Below, piece after piece: positions 54,143 through 62,269 of a stretch of 64,000 nucleotides of DNA. Both the position numbers and the translations under genes were made by a program. Where the stretch lies: contig CAWENQ010000002.1 of the NCBI GenBank assembly GCA_963810485.1, positions 1 to 64,000 of the forward strand. The letters are read 5' to 3'. Every line of letters starts with the position of its first letter. The first letter of the stretch is position 1. The notes below the pieces were generated by a model. It was not told the origin of the DNA. It made no database searches and saw nothing but the letters and a program-made list of their open reading frames with translations. The stretch is from DATKFM01 sp963810485 (GTDB taxonomy: Bacteria; Pseudomonadota; Alphaproteobacteria; Dongiales; Dongiaceae).

Positions 54143-55114
54143 ATGTCGACCAAGCCGGCCGTTTTCGTCACCCGCAAGCTGCCCGATGCCGTGACGGCAC
54201 GTCTCGGGAAAAGCTACAACGCCCAACTTAACCCTGAGGACAAGCTGCTGTCGCCAGCGGACATCATCGAAGGCGCCGGCAAGATGGGCGCCGATGCCCT
54301 GCTGATCTGTCCGACCGACAAGATGACGCCGGAGCTGCTTCAGGCGCTGCCCAAGTCGATCCGCGCCATCGCTACCTTTTCCGTCGGCCATGAGCACATC
54401 AATCTGGATGCGGCAAAAGCGCGCAACATCGTAGTCACCAACACGCCCGATGTCCTGACCGACGCCACCGCCGACATCACGATGCTGCTGTTGCTGGGCG
54501 CGGCGCGGCGGGCGTCCGAAGGCGAGAAGATCGTGCGCGGCAACAACTGGAATTCCTGGGGCACCACCTACATGCTGGGCGTCCATGTCACGGGCAAGCG
54601 GCTGGGCATCCTGGGCATGGGCCGCATCGGCCAGGCCGTGGCCAAGCGCGCCCGCGGCTTCGACATGAAAATCCATTATGCCAACCGGCGGCGGCTGCCG
54701 GCGGAGCAGGAACAGGGCGCCGTCTATCACGCCAGCGCGGACGAGATGCTCGGCCATTGCGACTTCCTGTCGATCAACTGCCCGGCCTCGCCGGAGACCT
54801 ATCATTTCTTGAATGCGGAGCGGATTGCCAAGCTGCCTGATGGCGCCATTGTCGTGAACACGGCGCGGGGCACCATCGTCGACGATGCCGCGCTGATCGC
54901 CGCGCTGAAGTCGCGCAAGCTGTCGGCGGCGGGGCTGGATGTGTTCGAGAACGAGCCGAAGATCAATCCGGAGTACCGCACCCTGGACAACACTTTCCTG
55001 CTGCCCCATCTCGGCAGCGCGACCGTGGATACGCGCAACGGCATGGGGTTCAAGTGCCTGGACAACCTGGATGCGTTCTTTGCCAACCGGCCGCCGCCGG
55101 ACCGGTTGGTTTAG
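54143..55114 (+). CDS. D-isomer-specific 2-hydroxyacid dehydrogenase (glycerate/glyoxylate reductase type)
   Basis: 323 residues from the ATG at 54143 (gggggag upstream). NAD(P)H-dependent reduction of glyoxylate or hydroxypyruvate is the likely reaction. Landmarks: ATFSVGHEHINLDAAKARNI, VTNTPDVLTDATADITMLLLL near 100, the nucleotide fold LGILGMGRIGQAVAKRARGF near 158, catalytic Arg in VVNTARGTIVDDAAL near 240, Glu in FENEPKINPEY and His in LLPHLGSATVDTR near 290. Frame and length are normal. Monocistronic. Confidence 0.9.
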   Translation: MSTKPAVFVTRKLPDAVTARLGKSYNAQLNPEDKLLSPADIIEGAGKMGADALLICPTDKMTPELLQALPKSIRAIATFSVGHEHINLDAAKARNIVVTNTPDVLTDATADITMLLLLGAARRASEGEKIVRGNNWNSWGTTYMLGVHVTGKRLGILGMGRIGQAVAKRARGFDMKIHYANRRRLPAEQEQGAVYHASADEMLGHCDFLSINCPASPETYHFLNAERIAKLPDGAIVVNTARGTIVDDAALIAALKSRKLSAAGLDVFENEPKINPEYRTLDNTFLLPHLGSATVDTRNGMGFKCLDNLDAFFANRPPPDRLV

Positions 55115-55146
55115 CTCAGGGTTCGGTGAATTTGTATCGCGCTCTC

Positions 55147-55336
55147 TTCCCCCCTTGAGGGGGAAGATGGCTCATCGAGCGTCAGCGAGATGAGCCAGAT
55201 AGGGGGTATCTCAATGCAGGGCGCAAACGGCGAAAACTGTAGCGGCACTGGTTGAGGCAGCAGACACCGAGCCACCCCCCACCCGGATCATCTCGCGCTG
55301 CTCGATGTTCCGGCCGCCCCCTCAAGGGGGGCGGCT
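55147..55336. repeat. Palindromic repeat (family C, copy 2)
   Basis: The palindrome ttccccccttgagggggaag (55147-55166) and a second, ccgccccctcaagg-ggggcgg, near 55314-55334 enclose about 150 bases with an inner hairpin (ggctcatc...gatgagcc, 55169-55196). It shares the cccccttgaggggg core and the catctcgc/gatgagcc words with the copy at 22303. It fills most of the 266-base gap between two convergent genes. Confidence 0.65.
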
Positions 55337-55380
55337 TGTCAGTCTGGCGATTTAAATCAACTCGGTGGCACAATCGCCAC

Positions 55381-56418
55381 TCAGGGTGTAGCCGGCACCA
55401 CCGGCCCTGCGGGCTGACCCAGGGCGATGGCGTGCAGGCCGCCGCCGCCAAAGGCGATATCGGTCGCCGGTATCTGCACGATCTCCCGGCCGGCAAACAC
55501 TTTGCCGAACACCTCATAGGCACGGGCATCCTGCGGGTCTTCGAATACCGGCATGATCACGGCGCCATTGGCAATGTAGCAGTCGACATAGGAAAGATTC
55601 AGTCGGTCGCCATTTTCCATGTAGCGAGCGCGCGGCTGTTCGAGCGTAATCACATCAAGCACGCGGCCGGCGGCGTCGGTTTCGCTGCGCAAGCGCGCAA
55701 CGGAGTCAGCGAGCGCACCATGATTGGCATCGGCGCTGTCACTGCAGGCAAGCGCCATCACGACGCCGGGACGCGCGAAAATGGCGAGATCGTCCACCGG
55801 ACTTTCGCCATGGGCGCCAGCCAGGCTCTGGGACAGCCAGATGACTTTGCGGATACCGAGATAGGAGGACAGAATCTTCTCCATCTCTTCCTTGCTGACG
55901 CCGGGATTGCGGTTCGGATTCATCAGGATGGATTCGGAAGCGAGCGCCGTGCCCTCACCGTCGGTCACCAGCGCGCCGCCTTCGAAGACAACGGACGCGT
56001 CGTAGCGGCGCATTTCCAGATGGCTCAGCAGAGCTTCGGCGACTACGGCGTCGCGATCATAGTCGGCGAAGCGCCCGCCCCAGCCATTGAATTTCCAGGA
56101 AACACCGGCAACGCCCCCGAGATGATCGACGACGAAGCTGGGGCCGTTGTCGCGCAGCCAGGAATTGTCATGGGGCAGCGAATACATGCTGATGCCCGGC
56201 CCGCATTGCAGCGAGGCTTCCGCCACGTTCTTCGGCTTCACCACCATGGTGACGGGTTCGAAGCGGGCGATCGCGTTGGCGACCTCGGCATAGGCCTCGC
56301 GCACCGCGTCCAGGTGATCGCCCCATAATTCGCCACGCACCGGCCACGCCATCCAGCAGCGCGCATGGGGGACCCATTCGGCCGGCAGATAGAAGCCGTC
56401 ATCGGCAGGTCGCGACAA
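55381..56418 (-). CDS. Agmatine-deiminase-family protein lacking catalytic Cys and His
   Basis: 345 residues with the full agmatine deiminase (PAD-type five-blade) fold: MAWPVRGELWGDHLDAVREAYAEVANAIA, PHDNSWLRDNGPSFVV with the conserved Asp/Arg, FEGGALVTDGEG, ESILMNPNRNPG, SYVDCYIANGAVIMPVFED. Two catalytic motifs are wrong. The usual GHVD is PVD (Pro207-Val-Asp209), and the usual GGGGIHCITQQ is GGGGLHAIALGQ with Ala330 in place of the nucleophile Cys. No frameshift explains this. It is probably a pseudoenzyme or has a changed reaction. Polyamine genes are not near. The upstream region contains a normal start at 56418. Confidence 0.8.
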   Translation of the reverse strand: MSRPADDGFYLPAEWVPHARCWMAWPVRGELWGDHLDAVREAYAEVANAIARFEPVTMVVKPKNVAEASLQCGPGISMYSLPHDNSWLRDNGPSFVVDHLGGVAGVSWKFNGWGGRFADYDRDAVVAEALLSHLEMRRYDASVVFEGGALVTDGEGTALASESILMNPNRNPGVSKEEMEKILSSYLGIRKVIWLSQSLAGAHGESPVDDLAIFARPGVVMALACSDSADANHGALADSVARLRSETDAAGRVLDVITLEQPRARYMENGDRLNLSYVDCYIANGAVIMPVFEDPQDARAYEVFGKVFAGREIVQIPATDIAFGGGGLHAIALGQPAGPVVPATP

Positions 56419-56522
56419 TCATGCCTCCGTATGCCGCCCTAAAACGCGGCGACTCTAGAAGGCGACCGCGCCCGTGGCAACCGCCCCAGTTGTGCGGCGT
56501 CAAGCCGCTGACAAGAGAGAGA

Positions 56523-58307
56523 TTATGACTTCTTAACTGGCGGCAGTTCGAGCCGGATATGCAGTTCCTTCAGACGCGCCGGCGGCACCTCCGCCGGCGC
56601 CTGCATCAGGAGATCCTGCGCCTGCTGGTTCAGCGGGAAGGCAATGATCTCGCGGATGTTCGGTTCGTCGGCCAGCAGCATCACGATACGATCGATGCCC
56701 GGCGCGGAGCCGCCATGGGGCGGTGCGCCAAACTTGAAGGCATTGAGCATGCCGCCGAAACGGCTCTCCACTTCTTCCTTGCTGTAGCCGGCGATCTCGA
56801 AGGCCTTGTACATGATCTCCGGCAAATGGTTCCGGATGGCGCCGCTGGACAGCTCTACGCCGTTGCAGACGATGTCATATTGGTACGCCTTAAGCGTCAG
56901 CGGATCCCGGGTGGTCAACGCCTCGAGTCCGCCCTGGGGCATCGAGAAGGGGTTGTGGCTGAACTCGATCTTGCCGGTGTCCGGATTCATCTCATACATC
57001 GGGAAGTCGACGATCCAGCAGAACCGGTACGCATTCGGTTCGATCAGCCCGAGTTCGTCACCCAGCCGCGTGCGCACCGCGCCGGCAAATTTCTCCGCGG
57101 CGGATTTTTTGTCGGCGGCGAAGAAGATGGCATCGCCGGCTTTCAGACCCGCCGCCTCACGGATCTTGTTGAGCCGGTCGGGGTCGAGGTTCTTGGCGAT
57201 CGGACCCTTGGGGCCTTCCTCGGCATACTGAATGTAGCCGAGGCCGCCGGCGCCCTGCTCACGCGCCCATTCGTTCAGCTTGTCGAAGAAGCTGCGCGGC
57301 CTGGCGGCAGCACCCGGCGCCGGTATCGCGCGGACGATGCCGCCGGCCTCCACCTGCTTAGCGAAGATGCCGAAGCCCGAGCCGCGGAAGATCTCCGTCA
57401 CGTCGGTGATGGTCAGGGGATTGCGCAGATCAGGCTTGTCGGAACCGTAGCGCAGCATGGCGTCATCGAAGGCGATGCGCGGAAACGGCGCCGGCGTGAT
57501 CTTGCGGCCGTTGGCGAATTCCTCGAACACGCCATGGAGCACCGGCTCGATCGCCGCGAAGACGTCTTCCTGCGTCACGAACGACATCTCGAAATCGAGC
57601 TGATAGAACTCGCCGGGCGAACGGTCGGCGCGGCTGTCCTCGTCGCGGAAGCAGGGCGCGATCTGGAAATAGCGGTCGAAGCCGGCGACCATCAGCAGCT
57701 GCTTGAACTGCTGCGGCGCCTGGGGCAGCGCATAGAACTGGCCGGGATGCAGACGGCTCGGCACCAGGAAGTCCCGTGCGCCTTCCGGCGAGCTGGACGT
57801 CAAGATGGGCGTCTGGAACTCGGTGAAGCCCTGCTCGATCATGCGGCGGCGGATGCTGGAGATCACCCGAGAGCGCAGAACGATATTGCGATGGACCTTT
57901 TCGCGGCGGAGATCGAGGAAGCGGTAGCGCAGGCGGATGTCCTCGCCGGAGTCTTCATCACTCGCCACCTGCAGCGGCAGGACCTCGGCGGTCGACTGCA
58001 CCGTGAACTCTTCGATCTGCACTTCGATCTCGCCGGTCGCCAGCTTGCTGTTCACGGTCTCCGGCGGGCGATGCACCACCTTGCCTGTGACGGTCACCAC
58101 ATACTCGACGCGGATGCCCTCGACCGCCTTGAACAGCGGGTTCGAGGTATCGATCACGCATTGAGTGACGCCGTAATGGTCGCGGAGATCGATGAACAGC
58201 AGGTTGCCGTGATCGCGCTTGCGATGCACCCAGCCGGAGAGGCGCGCCTTCTTGCCGACGTCGCCGGCGCGCAGCGCGGCACAATTATGGGTCCGGTAGA
58301 TATGCAT
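56523..58307 (-). CDS. aspS: Aspartyl-tRNA synthetase, probably non-discriminating
   Basis: 594 residues, bacterial-type class IIb. OB-fold anticodon domain (GWVHRKRDHGNLLFIDLRDHYG), class II motif 2 region (FRDEDSRADRSPGEFYQLDFEMSF), GAD insertion (300-410), motif 3 at GGSAPGIDRIVMLLADE. His33 in RDHGN is where discriminating enzymes such as E. coli's have Leu; a His here is a mark of enzymes that also charge tRNA-Asn. Because gatCAB is present in the same genome, mischarged Asp-tRNA-Asn can be amidated. Confidence 0.95.
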   Translation of the reverse strand: MHIYRTHNCAALRAGDVGKKARLSGWVHRKRDHGNLLFIDLRDHYGVTQCVIDTSNPLFKAVEGIRVEYVVTVTGKVVHRPPETVNSKLATGEIEVQIEEFTVQSTAEVLPLQVASDEDSGEDIRLRYRFLDLRREKVHRNIVLRSRVISSIRRRMIEQGFTEFQTPILTSSSPEGARDFLVPSRLHPGQFYALPQAPQQFKQLLMVAGFDRYFQIAPCFRDEDSRADRSPGEFYQLDFEMSFVTQEDVFAAIEPVLHGVFEEFANGRKITPAPFPRIAFDDAMLRYGSDKPDLRNPLTITDVTEIFRGSGFGIFAKQVEAGGIVRAIPAPGAAARPRSFFDKLNEWAREQGAGGLGYIQYAEEGPKGPIAKNLDPDRLNKIREAAGLKAGDAIFFAADKKSAAEKFAGAVRTRLGDELGLIEPNAYRFCWIVDFPMYEMNPDTGKIEFSHNPFSMPQGGLEALTTRDPLTLKAYQYDIVCNGVELSSGAIRNHLPEIMYKAFEIAGYSKEEVESRFGGMLNAFKFGAPPHGGSAPGIDRIVMLLADEPNIREIIAFPLNQQAQDLLMQAPAEVPPARLKELHIRLELPPVKKS

Positions 58308-58546
58308 CGATCCCCCAAGAATACTGGTTAGCCCGGCCGCGCTGCCGGTGGCGCTCTCCCCACCCCGCGGCCTTGAAATCCGGGCGCAAAAGGCATGAAA
58401 AGGCCGGTGATTGTCAAGGTCGACCGGCTGACGGGATGCCGCGGGACCAGTTAACCCTGCAAATCCGCCGCCGCAGTTACCGACGCGCGATCAGCCATAG
58501 GCAAGCTTGCTTGTGAGGCCGTTCCGAATCCCTGTATTACCGGCCC

Positions 58547-59707
58547 ATGACCCTCATCACCCAGACAGCCGATCTCGCGGCGTTCTGCCAGCGCCAATCC
58601 GGCGCGGAGTTCGTCGCCGTCGATACCGAATTCATGCGCGACAAGACCTATTGGCCGCAGCTCTGCCTGGTCCAGGTGGCGGGGCCCGAGGAAGCGGCTG
58701 CCATCGACTCGCTGGCGCCCGATATCGACCTAAAGCCGCTCTACGACCTGCTGACCGATACCAGGATCGTCAAGGTGTTCCACGCGGCGCGCCAGGACAT
58801 GGAGGTTTTCTACCACCTGACGAACAAGCTGCCGACACCGATCGTCGACACGCAGGTCGCGGCTATGGTCTGCGGCTTCGGCGACTCGGTCAGCTATGAG
58901 ACGCTCGCCACCAAGCTGGCCAGCGCGCGGATCGACAAATCCTCGCGCTTCACCGACTGGGCGCGGCGGCCGCTGTCGGAGCGCCAGCTCGCCTATGCGC
59001 TCTCGGATGTCACCCACCTGCGCCTGGCCTATGAGAAGCTGCGCAAGCGCATCGACAAGGCCGGCCGCCATAGCTGGTTCGAGGACGAGATGGCGGTGCT
59101 GACGGATACCAAGACCTACCGCGCCGATCCGCAGATGATGTGGCGCCGCCTCAAGGTGCGCTCGGACAAGCCGCGCTTCCTGGCGCTGCTGCGCGAACTC
59201 GCGGCCTGGCGCGAGGAAGAGGCGCAGCGGCGCAACCTGCCGCGCAATCGCGTGATCAAGGACGAGTCGCTGATCGAACTGGCGGCCCATGCGCCGCGTA
59301 ATGTCGAAGATCTCAGCCATGGCCGCGGCCTCGGGCGCGGCTTCGCCGAGAGCAAGCAGGGCACGGCGATCCTGGCCGCGATCGAGCGCGGGCTTGCGGT
59401 GCCGGAGTCGGAATGCCCGAAGCCGGACCCGCGCCCGGTGCTGCCGGCAGGAATTGGGCCCCTGGTGGAACTGTTGAAGGTACTGCTGAAATCCAAATGC
59501 GAGGAACATGGGGTGGCGCAGCGGCTGATTGCCAGCAGCGACGAGCTGGATCTTCTCGCGGCCGATGACTCCGCCGACATCCCTGCCCTCCATGGCTGGC
59601 GGCGCGAGGTCTATGGCGAAGATGCCCTGGCGCTCAAGGCCGGCCGGATCGGCCTGACGGTGGCGGGCAAGGGCATCAAGATCATTCCATTGCCGCCCGC
59701 ATCATAG
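58547..59707 (+). CDS. rnd: Ribonuclease D
   Basis: 386 residues. 3'-5' exoribonuclease that trims tRNA 3' ends. DEDDy acids: FVAVDTEFMRDKTYWPQLCLVQV near 20, VFHAARQDMEVFYH near 77, LAYALSDVTHLRLAYEKL (Asp with Tyr-type spacing) near 156. An HRDC domain (ALLRELAAWREEEAQRRNLPRNRVIKDESL) and a second HRDC-like domain follow to the C-terminal LAVA-type tail. It is followed 9 bases later by the M23 gene. Confidence 0.94.
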   Translation: MTLITQTADLAAFCQRQSGAEFVAVDTEFMRDKTYWPQLCLVQVAGPEEAAAIDSLAPDIDLKPLYDLLTDTRIVKVFHAARQDMEVFYHLTNKLPTPIVDTQVAAMVCGFGDSVSYETLATKLASARIDKSSRFTDWARRPLSERQLAYALSDVTHLRLAYEKLRKRIDKAGRHSWFEDEMAVLTDTKTYRADPQMMWRRLKVRSDKPRFLALLRELAAWREEEAQRRNLPRNRVIKDESLIELAAHAPRNVEDLSHGRGLGRGFAESKQGTAILAAIERGLAVPESECPKPDPRPVLPAGIGPLVELLKVLLKSKCEEHGVAQRLIASSDELDLLAADDSADIPALHGWRREVYGEDALALKAGRIGLTVAGKGIKIIPLPPAS

Positions 59708-59716
59708 GCCGACGTC

Positions 59717-60739
59717 ATGAGCGGTCCGCCGAAATCCGGACTGACTGCCGCTGCGGCCGCATTCTGGATGTTGTGCGGGCCGCAGACCGCAGCAGCCCAG
59801 GATGAGCCACGCTTCGACAGCCCGGTGGCCTGTCCCGCCGAGTTCGGCTGCCTTGTGCGGAATTTCGTCGATCTCGATGCCGGTCCCGAAGCCCACGATC
59901 AGAATTGCGGCGTCGTCACCTATGACGGCCACAAGGGCGTGGATATCCGCGTGCCCGACTCGAATTCACTGGTGCGCGGTGTCGAGGTGCTGGCGGCGGC
60001 CGATGGCACCGTCCTGCGGCTGCGCGACAGCATGCCCGACATCAGCATCCGGGAGGCTGGCGCAGAGGCTGTGAAGGACCGAGAGGCCGGCAACAGCCTG
60101 ATCATCGATCACGGCAATGGCTGGGAGACGCAATACGGCCATCTGCGCCTGCACAGCATCAAGGTGAAGCCCGGCGATATCGTGAAGGCCGGGCAGCCAG
60201 TCGGCCTGATCGGCCTCTCGGGAAATACCGAGTTCCTGCATCTACATTTCGAGATCAGGCACGAGGGCGTCTCCATTGATCCCTATTCCGGCCTGCCTCT
60301 TGGGAGCGGCTGCGGAAAGGCGGATCATGCGCTGTGGACGGACGCGGCGCTGGCGCTATTGCCCTACCGGACGGAAGCGCCGTTCGACGCCGGCTTCGCA
60401 AACGGTCCGGTCGATTTTGCCAAAGCCCGGGCCGGCGCCTATGCCGCCGGCAGCCTGAGCACGGATATCCCAGCACTGGTGTTCTGGGCCGAGGCGCTGG
60501 GCGCGCGGGCGGGCGACCAGGAAACCATCCGCCTTGTCGGCCCTGATGGCGCCACGCTGGTCGACGCAACAGAGAAGCTTACCGACACCAAGGTTCAGCG
60601 CTCCCGCTTCGCCGGCGTCAAGCGGCCGGCGGCGGGTTGGGCCGCGGGAGTTTATCGCGGCGAGTACCGCATCATCCGCACGGAGAACGGCTCAACGCGT
60701 ACGGTCGTGGAGATCACGCGCGAGATCGAACTGCGCTGA
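59717..60739 (+). CDS. Secreted M23-family peptidase
   Basis: 340 residues with a Sec signal peptide (AAAFWMLCGPQTAAA). LytM/M23 zinc site: YDGHKGVDIRV (His and Asp ligands) near 73, YGHLRLHS near 142 and FLHLHFEIRH near 175. It would cut peptidoglycan cross-bridges, or, if regulatory, activate another hydrolase; all zinc ligands appear present. Residues 225-340 form an extra domain with no match that I know. A Cys pair near the mature N-terminus (PVACPAEFGC) may form a disulfide. It is convergent with ppx. Confidence 0.88.
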   Translation: MSGPPKSGLTAAAAAFWMLCGPQTAAAQDEPRFDSPVACPAEFGCLVRNFVDLDAGPEAHDQNCGVVTYDGHKGVDIRVPDSNSLVRGVEVLAAADGTVLRLRDSMPDISIREAGAEAVKDREAGNSLIIDHGNGWETQYGHLRLHSIKVKPGDIVKAGQPVGLIGLSGNTEFLHLHFEIRHEGVSIDPYSGLPLGSGCGKADHALWTDAALALLPYRTEAPFDAGFANGPVDFAKARAGAYAAGSLSTDIPALVFWAEALGARAGDQETIRLVGPDGATLVDATEKLTDTKVQRSRFAGVKRPAAGWAAGVYRGEYRIIRTENGSTRTVVEITREIELR

Positions 60740-60749
60740 CGATCGTTTC

Positions 60750-62264
60750 TCAACGCGCGATCGAGAGTTCAATGTCGCGGTCGAAGGCGCGGCCCAGCGC
60801 GTTAAAGCGGCGTTCGACACTTTCGCCGAACAGCGCCTCCTGCCCCTTGGGGAGCAACAGCCGGATCCTGGCGTCGCCCATGCGGACGGCGGTTTCCTTG
60901 AGCACGGCAGGCGTTGCGGCGCTCACGGAAAACGCCAGCCGCAGCGCCAGTCCGACCCGTTTCCAATATTCCCGATCTTCGTCGCTCAGCATGGTCAGCA
61001 GCCTGGCCATATCCATCGTCGGCTCCTCGCTGCCGTAGCGGACGAAGATGGCATAGGCGATGGAGATGCGGCCGACATGGTCGATGCCACCGACGGGCAG
61101 ATGGACGATGCGGGCGAACACCTGTTCGGCCCGGTAGTCCGGATGCTCGCGCCAGCCGATGTCGCTCAGCGTGCAGGCGGCGCGGCGGAGGCGCAGCCGC
61201 CTGGCGTCGTCGCCCTTGAACAGCGGTGCGATCCAATCGTCCAGCAATTCGCCTGTATCGCCGAAGCGGCCGTCGAGCTGGGCCAATTCCTGGCAGGCGG
61301 CGATCAGGGGATCGCGCGCCTTCTCCTCGGGCGAGAGCTGATCGAATATATGCCCCTCGCGCAGGCCGTGGGCGGAGAACAGAATTCGCGCCGGCCGCGC
61401 CGTGCGCAGGATGCGCTCCAGCACCAGTGCCGCGAAGGGCAGTGTTTCCGCCCGCCGCTTGGACATGCCGGGGATGGTGATCAGCGTCCGCTTGCTGAGC
61501 CGCCCCACCAGCCGCGCCAGATCCTCGGCCTCGCGCCGCTCGATCGCGTATTCATGGATCACATGCAGAGGATGGCCCGCCTGCTCCATGTGGATGCGCG
61601 CCAGGTTGCGCCAAGCGCCGCCGACCGGATGGAAATCGCGGCCCTTGGCCTGGGACAGCCAGGGCACCTCATCCAGATGTTCATCCACCACCTTGCGCGC
61701 CGCATCGAAATCGTTGAGCACGCTTTCCATCAGACGGATGGGGCCTAGCGGCAGCGTTGTGTGAGCGCCGATGCGGCCCTTGTTCAACACCACGAGCTCC
61801 AGGCTGCCGCCGCCGAGATCGCCCATGATGCCGTCGGCGCCGGGGATGCCCGACAGCACACCCAGGGCTGACAGCCGCGCCTCTTCGGTGCCGGAAATGA
61901 TCCGCACCTTGACGCCGCAGCGCCGTTCGACATCGCCGACGAAGCCGGGACCGTTCTCCGCATCGCGCACGGCGGCGGTCGCCAGCAGATCGAGCCGCGT
62001 CACTTCCATGGCGCGCGCCAGCCAGACGAAGCGTGCCAGATTCTCCAGCGCCAGCTTGACGCCGGCATCGTTAAGGCGGCCCGACGCATCAAGCCCGCGG
62101 CCTAAGCCGCAGAGCACCTTCTCATTGAATAGCGTCATCGGCGCGCGGCCATTGCCGGCGAAGACGACGAGACGGATGGAGTTGGACCCGATATCGATGA
62201 CGCCGATGCGGCCCGCGGCTGCCTGAGGTTTTGTCCCCGCCCGTGTCAGCGCCTGTACCGCCAA
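60750..62264 (-). CDS. ppx: Exopolyphosphatase (Ppx/GppA family)
   Basis: 504 residues. ASKHA fold: phosphate-1 loop GVIDIGSNSIRLVVF near 21, VRDAENGPGFVGDVE, catalytic Glu in ISGTEEARLSALGV near 122, phosphate-2 GDLGGGSLELVVL near 147. The C-terminal half (300-500) is an HD-like helical domain (LRRAACTLSDIGWREHPDYRAEQ). It releases phosphate from polyphosphate, or pppGpp. Starting 5 bases after the ppk stop, it forms a ppk-ppx operon that makes and degrades polyphosphate. Confidence 0.93.
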   Translation of the reverse strand: MAVQALTRAGTKPQAAAGRIGVIDIGSNSIRLVVFAGNGRAPMTLFNEKVLCGLGRGLDASGRLNDAGVKLALENLARFVWLARAMEVTRLDLLATAAVRDAENGPGFVGDVERRCGVKVRIISGTEEARLSALGVLSGIPGADGIMGDLGGGSLELVVLNKGRIGAHTTLPLGPIRLMESVLNDFDAARKVVDEHLDEVPWLSQAKGRDFHPVGGAWRNLARIHMEQAGHPLHVIHEYAIERREAEDLARLVGRLSKRTLITIPGMSKRRAETLPFAALVLERILRTARPARILFSAHGLREGHIFDQLSPEEKARDPLIAACQELAQLDGRFGDTGELLDDWIAPLFKGDDARRLRLRRAACTLSDIGWREHPDYRAEQVFARIVHLPVGGIDHVGRISIAYAIFVRYGSEEPTMDMARLLTMLSDEDREYWKRVGLALRLAFSVSAATPAVLKETAVRMGDARIRLLLPKGQEALFGESVERRFNALGRAFDRDIELSIAR

Positions 62265-62269
62265 AACGC

